NCBI GenBank assembly: GCA_030267325.1 | Contig: JAJDJS010000001.1 | Location: 95,028 to 159,027, forward strand | Length of the DNA: 64,000 bases | Origin: Desulfosarcina sp. OttesenSCG-928-A07 | GTDB lineage: Bacteria; Desulfobacterota; Desulfobacteria; Desulfobacterales; Desulfosarcinaceae | Reading direction: 5' to 3' | Shown: one piece after another, positions 26,103 through 35,316 of the stretch | How the letters are laid out: every line of letters begins with the position of its first letter | Numbering within the stretch: the first letter of the stretch is position 1 | The notes under the pieces: generated by a model | The model's database searches: none | What the model saw: only the letters and a program-made list of their open reading frames with translations | What the model was told of the DNA's origin: nothing | Translations under genes and position numbers: made by a program

Positions 26103-26729
26103 TCAGTTCTGAAGGGTGCGGGCCGCGCCCATCAACCGGTACACCAGGGCAGAGCCCAGCCATGCGGCATCTTCAAGGGAGAGATACGCGCTGATAACCG
26201 CATCAAACAGTACTTTTCCGCTGCTCTCAAACTCCTCATCCCCCAGATAGACCAAGGTGATCAGATCAATGTGGGGAAGCACTGTGAATTTTCCGGACTC
26301 ATCGCCAAAATCAGGCACCAGGGTCCCGCCCATGAGGGCAACCGCTTTTGTCAACAGACCCGGGGTCTGGCCAAAGGTTTGGGCCAGGGGGATTTCTGCC
26401 CGGCGATGGAAAGCATCCTGGTAAAATTCACCGCCGGTGATCTGGCGGTAGGCCACCATGTTGCCGGTGGGAAGCTGGCCGCCTGCGCCCTGCAAATAAT
26501 GCAGGATCAGAACGGTATCCGTCAGGCTGAAGGTTTCGTCCGGCTTCTGGTTTTCCCAGGAAACAGCCATGTCCGAAGCCCGGACCACAACCGGGCGGCC
26601 CAAAAAAGAAAGCCGGAATCCCTCTGGCGTTCGTTCTGCACCGGCAAAACGGGCCACCTCATCCGGGTTTTTGTCCATCAGGGAAGCGGCTGCCAGGCGG
26701 CAGGCTTCTTTATAATCGTCAACTCTCAC
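26103..26729 (-). CDS. DUF3786 domain protein
   Basis: 208 aa, soluble, without recognisable catalytic motif. The pattern DYKEACRLAAASLMDKNPDEVARFAG, RLSFLGRPVVV, DTVLILHYLQGAGG and FRREIPLA-like segments match DUF3786, a family found mainly in anaerobes, sometimes fused to or beside corrinoid/Fe-S proteins. Here it sits downstream of lpxB by 18 bp on the same strand and may simply be the tail of the envelope operon. Function unknown. Confidence 0.75.
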   Translation of the reverse strand: MRVDDYKEACRLAAASLMDKNPDEVARFAGAERTPEGFRLSFLGRPVVVRASDMAVSWENQKPDETFSLTDTVLILHYLQGAGGQLPTGNMVAYRQITGGEFYQDAFHRRAEIPLAQTFGQTPGLLTKAVALMGGTLVPDFGDESGKFTVLPHIDLITLVYLGDEEFESSGKVLFDAVISAYLSLEDAAWLGSALVYRLMGAARTLQN

Positions 26730-26747
26730 AATAAACTCCTGTTTCTT

Positions 26748-27932
26748 TTATAAAACAGCGATTTTGCCGCAGTGTTGGTCATCTGTCTTTTTGGAACAGA
26801 TCAGGGAAAGGGCAATTTTGGCTGTCCGGTCAGATGCCCCGCTTTCGCCCAGAGTTGTTCGTATTCCCAGGAGGGCACTTTGCATGTCAGCCAGGCGATT
26901 CGGGTATTGGATCAGATCCAGAGCGGTTGTGGAAATGATGTCCGGTGATGCGTCACCCTGGATCAGTTCCGGAACCAGGGTCTTTCCGGCAATGAGATTG
27001 ACCAGACTGATGTGGTTGACCTGGATGAGGCGTTTTACGATGCTGTAGCTAAAGGGCGACACCTTGTACACCACCACCATGGGAACACCGTAAAGGGCCG
27101 CTTCCAGAGTGACGGTGCCGGATGCAGCCACCAGAAGATGGCTCTGATGAAAAATCGGCTGGACCGGTCCCTTTAGGATCTCCATATTCAAAACCGATTT
27201 CCATGGCCCTGTAATGGCTGAAAACCGGTCCGCGTCAATGGAATCAGAACAGGATACCAGAAACCGGGCAGAGGGAATGCGCTGCTGAATTTTTGCGGCA
27301 GCTTCCAGCATGGGGGAGAGAAGGGCGGTGATTTCTTTTTCCCGTGAGCCAGGAAGCAGGCCGATGACCGGAGAATCCGGCAGTCGGCCCATCCTGTGGT
27401 CTGTCACAGGCGGTGGAATCCGATCCAGAAGCGGATTTCCCACAAAGGTGACCGGAACCCCGTGTTGTTGAAAAAACGGCACTTCAAAGGGGAAAATCAC
27501 CGCCATGTGATCCACCCGGCGTCTGATGGTGTTGACCCGTCTCTGGCGCCAAGCCCAGATTTTGGGGCTGATGTAATACAGAACCGGTATGTTTCGCTGT
27601 TTTGCCAGTTTGGCAATATTGAGATTGAACTCTGGAAAATCAATCAGCACCAAGAGATCCGGAGCCGTATGAACCAGCGCTTTTTTGACCTTTTCCCGGA
27701 TTTGCCAGATCACGGGCAGTTTGCCGATAATTTCCGTCAGTCCCATGACAGAAAGGGCGCTGATAGGGGCAAACAAATGAACACCGGCATTTTCCATGGC
27801 GTTTCCACCGATACCGGACAAAAAAAGATGAGGATCCTGCTGCTCCAGGGCCCTTGCCAGCATGGCGCCATACATGTCGCCCGAGGCTTCGCCGGTGATG
27901 ATCATGATGTGGTTGGGGGTGTCTTTCATCAT
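26748..27932 (-). CDS. lpxB: Lipid-A-disaccharide synthase
   Basis: 394 aa, family length. Glycosyltransferase family 19 motifs: MIITGEASGDMYGA at the N-terminus, DFPEFNLNIAKLAK, YYISPKIWAWRQRRV and the C-terminal VAASGTVTLEAALYGVPMVVVYK. It joins UDP-diacyl-glucosamine to lipid X at the inner membrane. Its ATG overlaps the lpxI stop as ATGA, so substrate production by LpxI and use by LpxB are translationally coupled. Confidence 0.95.
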   Translation of the reverse strand: MMKDTPNHIMIITGEASGDMYGAMLARALEQQDPHLFLSGIGGNAMENAGVHLFAPISALSVMGLTEIIGKLPVIWQIREKVKKALVHTAPDLLVLIDFPEFNLNIAKLAKQRNIPVLYYISPKIWAWRQRRVNTIRRRVDHMAVIFPFEVPFFQQHGVPVTFVGNPLLDRIPPPVTDHRMGRLPDSPVIGLLPGSREKEITALLSPMLEAAAKIQQRIPSARFLVSCSDSIDADRFSAITGPWKSVLNMEILKGPVQPIFHQSHLLVAASGTVTLEAALYGVPMVVVYKVSPFSYSIVKRLIQVNHISLVNLIAGKTLVPELIQGDASPDIISTTALDLIQYPNRLADMQSALLGIRTTLGESGASDRTAKIALSLICSKKTDDQHCGKIAVL

Positions 27933-28735
27933 TTTTCACAGATGATGGCGATTTGGTGTTCATCGGCTTGGCGGATCATTTCGTCACGGTCAAAAACAAC
28001 GGTTTTCCCCGCTTCAATGGCAAGGGCCCGGACATTGGATTCGACCATCACATCAATGGTCCTGGCGCCCACGGCCGGCACATCAAACCGGAAATCCTGG
28101 CCGGGTTTGCAGATCTTGACCAACACCGCATGTCCCCGGCCCAGCCGGCCGCCGCGTTCGATGGCAGCATCCGTGCCTTCAACGGCCTCAACCGCGAGAA
28201 CCGAGCCGCCGCCCACCACCACACTCTGGCCGATATCCAGCCGGCCAATTTCCCGGGCCACGGAAAATCCCAGCTCAATATCCTGTTTTTCCGCCTTTGA
28301 GGGTTTTCGTCGCGTCCATACGCCCTCGGGGGCCAGAAGCTCCGGCAGCAAAAGGGTGGACGGCGCAATGCAAATGCCTTCTTTTTCCAGGTGATCGGCA
28401 AAGGCCCGCATGAGGGCATCATCATGGGTGTCGCGCATTTTGGCGACAATGGCGATGGCTTTCATATCCGGCTTGACGTCGGTAAACAGGCGGGTTTTTC
28501 GGACAGCGCCCAGCATCACAGCCTGATGGACATTGTTTTGCTTAAAAAATCGGACCAACCGGTTGATCTGTCCCAAGTGCAGCCATTGGATTTCTTCCGA
28601 AAAATCCAAAAGCCGGGGATCTGCCTCGTTCACATAGGCGGCGGTGAAGACCGAAAATCCACGGGCTTTGGCCATTTTGATAAAGAGCAGGGGAAATTGG
28701 CCGCTTCCGGCAATCAGTCCGATTTTTTCAGTCAT
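27929..28735 (-). CDS. lpxI: UDP-2,3-diacylglucosamine pyrophosphatase LpxI
   Basis: 268 aa from ATG 28735 (a TTG at 28753 is possible and would leave only one base to lpxA). LpxI-type sequence: MTEKIGLIAGSGQFPLLFIK, HLGQINRLVRFFKQNNVHQAVMLGAVRK, and the C-terminal catalytic domain with VVGGGSVLAVEAVEGTDAAIERGG and KPGQDFRFDVPAVGARTID. LpxI makes lipid X from UDP-diacyl-GlcN and replaces LpxH in alpha- and many deltaproteobacteria. Between lpxA and lpxB, as is usual for this type. Confidence 0.93.
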   Translation of the reverse strand: MTEKIGLIAGSGQFPLLFIKMAKARGFSVFTAAYVNEADPRLLDFSEEIQWLHLGQINRLVRFFKQNNVHQAVMLGAVRKTRLFTDVKPDMKAIAIVAKMRDTHDDALMRAFADHLEKEGICIAPSTLLLPELLAPEGVWTRRKPSKAEKQDIELGFSVAREIGRLDIGQSVVVGGGSVLAVEAVEGTDAAIERGGRLGRGHAVLVKICKPGQDFRFDVPAVGARTIDVMVESNVRALAIEAGKTVVFDRDEMIRQADEHQIAIICEK

Positions 28736-28754
28736 GTCAGGTGCGCATGGCAAA

Positions 28755-29525
28755 CTAGCGGATAACCCCCCGGGTGGAGGATTGGATAAACGAAATGAAG
28801 TTTTCCACTTCCGGACACAGTTCCACTTCTGCCCGGATTCTGGAAATGGCCTCAGTGGTGGTCAGACCATAACGGAACAGGATACGGTATGTTTTTTTGA
28901 GGGCAGACAGGGCCTGCTCGGAAAATCCGTGGCGTTTGAGCCCCACGCGGTTGAGCCCGTGGAGAACGGCCCTGTCGCCGGCTGCAATGACATAGGGCGG
29001 AACATCTTTGGAAACCGCAGAGGTCCCCCCGATAAACGCATAATCGCCGATTTTGACAAACTGGTGAATGGCCACCAGACCGCCGATAATGGCATAATCG
29101 CCGATGGTAATGTGGCCGGCCAGGGTGGCGTTGTTGGCCAGTACCACCTGTTTTCCCACATGGCAGTCATGGGCAATGTGGGCATAGGCCATCACCAGAC
29201 ACTGATCCCCCACCTGGGTAATGCCGCCGCCGAGCTGTGTTCCCCGGTGAATGGTGGCAAATTCCCGAATCGTCACGTTGTTGCCGATTTTTACACAGCT
29301 TTCTTCCCCGCCGAACTTCAGGTCCTGGGGGACAGCGCCAATGGCCGCAAACTGAAAGATCCGACACCCGTCACCCAGGGTGACAAACGAATCAATCACC
29401 GCATGGGGGCCGATCCAGACATTATCACCGATGGTGACATGGTCTTTGATAATGGCATAGGCTTCAATGGTGACATTCTTGCCGATCACAGCATCCGGAC
29501 TGATTATTGCTGTCTGATGAATCAT
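28755..29525 (-). CDS. lpxA: UDP-N-acetylglucosamine acyltransferase
   Basis: 256 aa. Left-handed beta-helix hexapeptide repeats (IGKNVTIEAYAIIKDHVTIG ...) through residue 190, the catalytic His in AHIAHDCHVG (about 125), and the C-terminal helical domain with GLNRVGLKRHGFS. First committed acyl transfer of lipid A synthesis. GGAG ten bases upstream; 5 bp from fabZ. Confidence 0.96.
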   Translation of the reverse strand: MIHQTAIISPDAVIGKNVTIEAYAIIKDHVTIGDNVWIGPHAVIDSFVTLGDGCRIFQFAAIGAVPQDLKFGGEESCVKIGNNVTIREFATIHRGTQLGGGITQVGDQCLVMAYAHIAHDCHVGKQVVLANNATLAGHITIGDYAIIGGLVAIHQFVKIGDYAFIGGTSAVSKDVPPYVIAAGDRAVLHGLNRVGLKRHGFSEQALSALKKTYRILFRYGLTTTEAISRIRAEVELCPEVENFISFIQSSTRGVIR

Positions 29526-29530
29526 GGTGG

Positions 29531-29971
29531 TTATTCTCCATAAGCGGCCATGAGCTGGGCCTCGGCGACAATTTTTCCGTCAACCTTGGCAACGCCGGCC
29601 ATTTTGACGGCTTTGGTTCTCTGGTTCAGAAGTTCCATCTCAAGAAACAGCTGATCCCCCGGAATGACCGGTTTTCTGAATCGGACCTTGTCAAACCCCA
29701 TGAACATGATCAGTCTGCCTTTATGTTCAGCAGACTGAGATGCGGTTGCCAAAATTCCGCCGACCTGCCCCATGGCTTCCACAATCAAAACACCGGGCAT
29801 GATGGGCGTTGATGGAAAATGTCCCTGAAAAAACGGTTCGTTAACGGTCACGTTTTTGAGACCCACAATACGCTCGCCCTTGACGAACTCAACGATCCGG
29901 TCCACCAGCAGAAAGGGGAACCGGTGGGGCAGTATTTCCATAATTGATTTGAGGTCCAATCCGATGTCCAT
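29531..29971 (-). CDS. fabZ: 3-hydroxyacyl-[ACP] dehydratase
   Basis: 146 aa hot-dog fold. IMEILPHRFPFLLVDRIVEF and the catalytic GHFPSTPIMPGVLIVEAMGQ (His near 55, Glu near 69) are canonical. GGAGGTGAT lies directly before the ATG. FabZ dehydrates hydroxyacyl-ACP in fatty-acid synthesis and balances hydroxyacyl supply against LpxA and LpxD, its two operon neighbours. Confidence 0.96.
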   Translation of the reverse strand: MDIGLDLKSIMEILPHRFPFLLVDRIVEFVKGERIVGLKNVTVNEPFFQGHFPSTPIMPGVLIVEAMGQVGGILATASQSAEHKGRLIMFMGFDKVRFRKPVIPGDQLFLEMELLNQRTKAVKMAGVAKVDGKIVAEAQLMAAYGE

Positions 29972-29990
29972 ATCACCTCCACAAAGGGAC

Positions 29991-31037
29991 TCAGACGTCT
30001 GTGGGACGGTTTTTTAACGTTTGGAGTTCTTTTTCCAGCTGGATGATCTTTTTTTTCAGGTCCGGCAGCTCCGGCATCACATGCTGGAGCCGGAGCCAGG
30101 TCCGGTGGGGCATGGCGGTAAGTGCGGAAGAGACCACCTGACCATCGGGAACAGATTTGGCAATACCGCTTTTCGGGCCGATGGTCACCTTGTTGCCGAT
30201 GGAAAGATGCCCCGAAACACCGGCCTGACCGGCCAGAATGGTATGATGGCCGATGGTCGTGCTGCCGGCAATGCCCACTTGGGCCACAATGACACTGTCT
30301 TCGCCGATCACCACATTGTGGGCCACATGGACCAGATTGTCGATTTTGACGCCCCGCTGAATCCAGGTCCGGCCGAGGGTGGCCCGGTCAATGGTGGTAT
30401 TGGCGCCGATATTCACATCGTCGTCGATCTGAACAATGCCGATCTGGGGAATTTTATGAAAGGTGCCGCTATCGGGAACAAACCCGAACCCATCAGCACC
30501 GATCACAGCGCCCGGATGAAGGGTGACCCGATTTCCGATTCGGCAGCCGTGCAAAATGGTGACATGGGGGAAAATGACCCCCGCCTCACCGATCACCACA
30601 TCCTCACCAATAACCGCATGGCTGTGAATCACCGTGTTCTTGCCGATCACCGATCCATCGCCGATACAGGCAAAATGACCAACATGAACGTTTTCGCCCA
30701 GCCTTACATTGTTTCCGATGCGCGCCGTATGGCTGATGCCCGGTTCGGGGACCGGAAGGGGATGAAACAGAAGAACCACCTGGGCAAAGGCCAGTTGGGG
30801 GTTGTCCACCCGGATCAGGGGAATGGGTGTTTCAAGATCTGCTGTTTTCGGCACAATAAGGGCGCCGGAACAAGATCCCTTTATCCGGTTCAGGTATGCG
30901 GCACTGGCGGCAAGGGTAATCTGGTCCGGGGCAGCATCATCAAATGCCGCCACCCCGGTAATTTTTTTTCCCGGATCACCGGAAAGCGTACCGCCTGTCA
31001 AACGGGCAAGGCTTTCAAGGGAATGACCGCCTGTCAT
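29991..31037 (-). CDS. lpxD: UDP-3-O-acylglucosamine N-acyltransferase
   Basis: 348 aa. N-terminal uridine-binding domain, then a long hexapeptide-repeat beta-helix (IGNNVRLGENVHVGHFACIG ... ) with the catalytic His in VHVAHNVVIGEDSVIVAQVGIAG (near 245), and a C-terminal amphipathic helix (LPDLKKKIIQLEKELQTLKN). Third acylation step of lipid A. Only one base separates it from the skp stop codon. Confidence 0.95.
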   Translation of the reverse strand: MTGGHSLESLARLTGGTLSGDPGKKITGVAAFDDAAPDQITLAASAAYLNRIKGSCSGALIVPKTADLETPIPLIRVDNPQLAFAQVVLLFHPLPVPEPGISHTARIGNNVRLGENVHVGHFACIGDGSVIGKNTVIHSHAVIGEDVVIGEAGVIFPHVTILHGCRIGNRVTLHPGAVIGADGFGFVPDSGTFHKIPQIGIVQIDDDVNIGANTTIDRATLGRTWIQRGVKIDNLVHVAHNVVIGEDSVIVAQVGIAGSTTIGHHTILAGQAGVSGHLSIGNKVTIGPKSGIAKSVPDGQVVSSALTAMPHRTWLRLQHVMPELPDLKKKIIQLEKELQTLKNRPTDV

Positions 31038-31038
31038 G

Positions 31039-31572
31039 CTACCTGCCTTTGGCTTTCAGGGAGTCGTGCCGCTTGATCACCTCATTGGTGAGATCAATGT
31101 TGTCCCGGCTAAACAAAACGCCGCCGCCCCGCTTGTCCATGATCACTGTATATTTTCCGGATTTTGCAATCTGGCCGATAATATCGATGATCTCTTTTTG
31201 AAAAGTTCCCATCAGGCGCTGTTGGAGCTCCTGCATTTCACCTTGGTAGCCGCGCTGCAGTTTTTGCATTTCCTCCCGTTTGGCCTCATATTCCACTCTC
31301 TTTTTCTCGCGCATCGCAGCGTCCATCACCTGGGCTTCCCGTTCCAGATTTTTCTGAAATGCTTCAAATTCAGTCCCTTTTTGCTTGAACGAGGTTTCCA
31401 GTTGCTGTGCCTTGGCGGTAAATTCAGCCCGGATCGCCTTTCCGGACGTGGTGCTCTCAAAGACCCGATCCATGTCCACAATGCCGATTTTGAGGTCAGC
31501 GGCAAAGGCTGTTCCGGTAAAGATGAAAACCATCAGAATTGCGAAAACTGTCCGGATATTGACAAAATGCAT
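31039..31572 (-). CDS. skp: OmpH/Skp-family periplasmic chaperone
   Basis: 177 aa from ATG 31572, which stands seven bases after AAAGGAG; ATG 31578 is too close to that site. Signal peptide MHFVNIRTVFAILMVFIFTGTAFA, then KIGIVDMDRVFESTTSGKA and a long charged coiled coil (about 45-125) typical of the jellyfish-like Skp trimer, and a C-terminal VIMDKRGGGVLFSRDNIDLTNEVI. It escorts unfolded outer-membrane proteins to BamA, encoded immediately upstream. Confidence 0.9.
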   Translation of the reverse strand: MHFVNIRTVFAILMVFIFTGTAFAADLKIGIVDMDRVFESTTSGKAIRAEFTAKAQQLETSFKQKGTEFEAFQKNLEREAQVMDAAMREKKRVEYEAKREEMQKLQRGYQGEMQELQQRLMGTFQKEIIDIIGQIAKSGKYTVIMDKRGGGVLFSRDNIDLTNEVIKRHDSLKAKGR

Positions 31573-31647
31573 CTTCATGCTCCTTTCAGCGGTCATACGA
31601 AAAATGGAAGTAAGAGTGGAAAATGTGCATTCATTCGCCTTGTTGGA

Positions 31648-34299
31648 TCAAAATGCCGTTCCCATGGAAAATTCCCATTTGGGGCTGGAAGACTCGTCAT
31701 CCTTGGGGTCCAGAATATGGCCGGCTTCAATACGGATGGGGCCGACCGGTGAATACCAGCGGATCCCATAGCCGGCGCTCTGGCGAAGGTCTGTGAGATC
31801 CACGGTTTTGTCTTCGTAAACATTTCCGGTGTCGTAAAAGATAACACCCACAATCCCCAGATCCTTTACAATGGGATAGGTCAGTTCAAAGTTGAACTGG
31901 GCATAGGAAAGACCGCCTTCTTCAGACGGATACCCTTCGCTGTTTACCGTGGGAATGTGAATATCCTGAAAATCAAATCCACGGATGGAATTCATGCCGC
32001 CCAGGTAAAATTTTTCGTAGTCCGGAAGGATCTCCCCGCCGTTTTTTTGAATAAAGCCGGTCTCACCGTGGATAAAGCTGACCAGGTCCTTGTACACGGG
32101 AATGTACCACCCCAGTTCGGCAATCACCTTGTTGTATTCCACATTGCCGCCGACACCCGCGTAGGTATAGGCAATCCGGTGGTTCTGGCCGCTGGTGGTG
32201 TTGAAGGTTTTATCCCGGGAATCATAGGCAAGGCCAAGGGTGATGCTGCTGGTCGTGGTGTTTCCGGTGAGACTTTTGATATTGTCCGATGCATCGTAAT
32301 CCACATCATCCACATCGGTCACATCAAACCGATAGGTCACCGATGCCCGGGTGTAATCCCAGATGGGGTAGCTGAGGCTGACGGACCCGCCCCGGCTGGT
32401 TCGGTCGTAGGTGTCATATTCCCGCTTCTGGCGGTACAGTCCCGCGCTGCCGGAAAGGGGAATATCAAACAGCCAGGGATCGGTGAGACTGACATTGTAA
32501 AGGTCCGATGAAGCACCGATCTGACCGCCGAGACGCAGGATCAACCCTTTTCCGAAAAGGTTCCGCTGGGCAATGGAGCCGGCAAAAAACATCTTGTCTT
32601 CTGTGCTGTAGCCCGCGCCGAAGGTAAATGCGCCCGTGGGTTTTTCCTTGACCTCCACCTTTACTTTCATGAGGTTGTCGGCGCTGCCCTTGGGGGTATC
32701 GACTTTCACATCTTCAAAGTAATCCAGCCGGTTCAGGTTCCGGACGCTTCGCTTGAGGCGGCTTCCCGAGTAAAGGTGCTGCTCGTAAATGCGCAGTTCC
32801 CGGCGGATTACATTGTCACGGGTGCGGGTGTTGCCAACAATTTCAATGTCTTCAAAAAAGACCTGCTCACCCTTGTCAATGGAATACGTGATGTCCACCA
32901 GATGGGTGTCCGGATGTTCTTTTGTGACGGGGTTGATGCTCACATAGGCATATCCGGCGTCCGCATAAATATCGGTCAGCAGCACAATGTCCTGGCGGAC
33001 CTGTTCCCGGTTGAAATACGGTTCCTTGGCAATGCTCAGGCCGGCCATCAGGATGTCCCGGGAAACAATGAGGTCACCGTCCACGTCGATCTGTCCGACC
33101 CTGAACCGTTCCCCTTCTTCAATCTTGAAGGCGACGTGGATTGAGTTTTCCAGAAACGTCACCACCGGATCCGCCACCTTGGCGTAAATAAACCCGCTGG
33201 TATGGTATTTGGCCATGATCCGGCCGGCATCCTGGTTGAGGTCTTCCCGATTCAGCTCGCCCGACGAAGTCAGCCAGGACCAGAAACCCCTTTCAGAGGT
33301 TTTGATCAGCTTGAGCAGTTCTTTGTCAGTAAAGGTCTGATTGCCCTGGAACGTGATTTGGGTGATTTTGACTTTGTCGCCCTCTTCAATGGAGAACTTG
33401 ATATCAGCCTGATTGTTGTCCTGTTCGGTGACCGCATACGTGATGCTGACGTTGTGGTAGTTCTTGTCCTTGTACAGGGATTCAAGCTGATCAATATTGG
33501 ACTTGATGGTAAACACATTTAAAATGGACCCGGTTTTGATACTGAGGTTTTCCCGCAGCTTTTCAGTGTCAAAAACCTGGTTTCCGCTGAAACTGATCCG
33601 CCGGATGGTGGGTTTTTCTGTGACCTGAAATGTGATGATCTCGCCTTCAGGGGTGTCTTGGGATGTGACTTGAACATCATCAAAATATCCGATTTTATGA
33701 ATATTTTTGACGTCATTGGCAATGTCGTCAGCACGGAGCAGGTCCCCGACTTTGACCCGGAGAACCCGTTCAATGGCATCGGTTTCAATGCGCTGGTTTC
33801 CGGTGATGCGGATACCGGCGACCAGCTCCTGGCTGAACAGTCGGCGGGAGAGTTTCCGGACCGATTCGTTAATCAGATGGCGAAGGCTCTCCATTCCGGA
33901 ACCTGCCTCGAAAATGGCCATCACCGGATCGTCTCCCGTGGTCTCCACCATACGGATATCAAGGCTGATACCGTTTCCGATGCGGGTCATGCTTCCCCAG
34001 ATGATGTAACGTGCGCCTGTTTGAAGACCCATTTGCCGGATGGCAGAAACCGACAGCGCGGTTGCATCAACCATTGCACCAGGCGTTTGATCGACGACCA
34101 TTGCTCCTGATTGTTCCAGATAAACCCGGATATGGTCGGGAATTTCCGTTTTCAGGTAGGAAAGGTCCTGCTCTGCATGGATACTAAATGGCAGTATCAG
34201 CACCTGCACCGAAGTTGCGGCGCGGGTTGCAGGAACAAAAAGGCCGGATACAAAGACCAGCACAAAAAGCGAAAAAAGAAAAGTATTGCGCCGCAACAA
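31648..34299 (-). CDS. bamA: Outer membrane protein assembly factor BamA
   Basis: 883 aa, longer than the about 800 of enteric BamA. Signal peptide about 1-27; then an extra domain (about 28-155, VQVLILPFSIHAEQDLSYLKTEIPD ... YIIWGSMTRIGNGISLDIRMVET) resembling the TolB/LpoB-like N-terminal fold; five POTRA domains from about 160 (IRITGNQRIETDAIERVLRV) to 500; and the 16-strand barrel to the end, with the lid/strand motif GGMNSIRGF (near 775) and C-terminal WEFSMGTAF ending in Phe. It inserts beta-barrel proteins. The extra domain is seen in other deltaproteobacterial BamA and may replace a lipoprotein partner. Confidence 0.95.
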   Translation of the reverse strand: MLRRNTFLFSLFVLVFVSGLFVPATRAATSVQVLILPFSIHAEQDLSYLKTEIPDHIRVYLEQSGAMVVDQTPGAMVDATALSVSAIRQMGLQTGARYIIWGSMTRIGNGISLDIRMVETTGDDPVMAIFEAGSGMESLRHLINESVRKLSRRLFSQELVAGIRITGNQRIETDAIERVLRVKVGDLLRADDIANDVKNIHKIGYFDDVQVTSQDTPEGEIITFQVTEKPTIRRISFSGNQVFDTEKLRENLSIKTGSILNVFTIKSNIDQLESLYKDKNYHNVSITYAVTEQDNNQADIKFSIEEGDKVKITQITFQGNQTFTDKELLKLIKTSERGFWSWLTSSGELNREDLNQDAGRIMAKYHTSGFIYAKVADPVVTFLENSIHVAFKIEEGERFRVGQIDVDGDLIVSRDILMAGLSIAKEPYFNREQVRQDIVLLTDIYADAGYAYVSINPVTKEHPDTHLVDITYSIDKGEQVFFEDIEIVGNTRTRDNVIRRELRIYEQHLYSGSRLKRSVRNLNRLDYFEDVKVDTPKGSADNLMKVKVEVKEKPTGAFTFGAGYSTEDKMFFAGSIAQRNLFGKGLILRLGGQIGASSDLYNVSLTDPWLFDIPLSGSAGLYRQKREYDTYDRTSRGGSVSLSYPIWDYTRASVTYRFDVTDVDDVDYDASDNIKSLTGNTTTSSITLGLAYDSRDKTFNTTSGQNHRIAYTYAGVGGNVEYNKVIAELGWYIPVYKDLVSFIHGETGFIQKNGGEILPDYEKFYLGGMNSIRGFDFQDIHIPTVNSEGYPSEEGGLSYAQFNFELTYPIVKDLGIVGVIFYDTGNVYEDKTVDLTDLRQSAGYGIRWYSPVGPIRIEAGHILDPKDDESSSPKWEFSMGTAF

Positions 34300-34385
34300 G
34301 AACCTCCATCATCATGGATTGGTGTTAATGTTTATCCGGGCTTGGGAATATCCGGGAAAAGCCTGTTTCCCAAAACGTTCCGGTG

Positions 34386-34503
34386 TTGGATAACGTCCCC
34401 TTAAAAAATAGCGATATGAATTTTTTATAAATAAGATTTTTGGGTCTTTATTGCTATCAAATAATTTCAATTTGTTATGAGATCAAGACAACACTGTTTA
34501 TGC
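34386..34503 (+). repeat. MITE-like element, copy C
   Basis: A diverged copy: left end TTGGATAACGTCCCCTTAA, right end AGACAACACTGTTTATG. It shares GATATGAATTT, AATAAGAT and AATTTCAATTTGTTA in register with copies B and E. It fills most of the gap between lolD and bamA, and the lolD stop codon (34498-34500) falls inside its right end. Confidence 0.75.
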
Positions 34504-35316
34504 AACTGTATCCGATACAGGTCCGGGTTTCCGGATTTCCGGATGCTCCGCCACCAGAGGTATCACCGGTGGTCCCAGTATCGGGCCTGACACTTCGTGA
34601 AGCTTTCCGCCAAGGATCGTTACGCGCCGTGAAACCAGCGCAGCCAGTTCCGGATTATGGGTGACCACCACCAGAGCCATGTCCATTTCCCCATTGAGTT
34701 CCATGAGCAGGCTGTGGACCGCATCACTGTTTTTTCGGTCCAGGTTTCCGGTGGGTTCATCTGCCAGAAGCACCTTTGGCTGCCTGACCAAGGCCCGGGC
34801 CAAGGCCACCCGCTGCTGCTCGCCGCCGGACAGTTCGCTGGTCCGGTGGGTGGACCGGGCCTCCAGACCGACCCGGGCCAGAAGCGATCGGGCGGCTTCA
34901 CGGGCTTCTTTTTTTTTGATGCCGCCGATAAGGGCGGGCATCATCACATTTTCCAGGGCTGAAAATTCCGGCAACAGATGATGAAACTGAAACACAAACC
35001 CGATGGTCTGGTTACGGAACCGGGCCAGTTGGGTATCATCCAGACCCAGCACATCTTTTCCCCTGTAGCACAGCCGGCCGGCATCGGGCCGGTCCAGGGT
35101 TCCCAGAATGTGCAGCAGTGTTGACTTTCCGATGCCTGACGCGCCGATAATGCCGATGGTCTCGCCTTGGTTCAGGAAAAAGTCCAGATGATCAATCACC
35201 GGAATGGAAGTGCCGTTGTGCCGGTAGATTTTGCACAGGCCGGTGGCCTCGATTAAGGCGGCGGCTTTTGGTACACTCGCCATCTTGGCGGTGGCCTGAA
35301 TCCCTGTATCAGCCAT
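34498..35316 (-). CDS. lolD: Lipoprotein-releasing ABC transporter ATP-binding protein
   Basis: 272 aa from ATG 35316, which overlaps the end of lolC by 8 bp. Walker A GASGIGKST, signature LSGGEQQRVALARAL, Walker B VLLADEPTGNLD and the MacB/LolD-type GFVFQFHHLLPEFSALENV are present. LolD drives extraction of lipoproteins from the inner membrane with LolC/E. Compared with the usual about 230 aa it has a longer N-terminus and a Pro-rich tail (GPPVIPLVAEHPEIRKPGP) of about 30 residues that ends in the repeat element, so the tail may have been changed by that insertion. Confidence 0.93.
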   Translation of the reverse strand: MADTGIQATAKMASVPKAAALIEATGLCKIYRHNGTSIPVIDHLDFFLNQGETIGIIGASGIGKSTLLHILGTLDRPDAGRLCYRGKDVLGLDDTQLARFRNQTIGFVFQFHHLLPEFSALENVMMPALIGGIKKKEAREAARSLLARVGLEARSTHRTSELSGGEQQRVALARALVRQPKVLLADEPTGNLDRKNSDAVHSLLMELNGEMDMALVVVTHNPELAALVSRRVTILGGKLHEVSGPILGPPVIPLVAEHPEIRKPGPVSDTVA

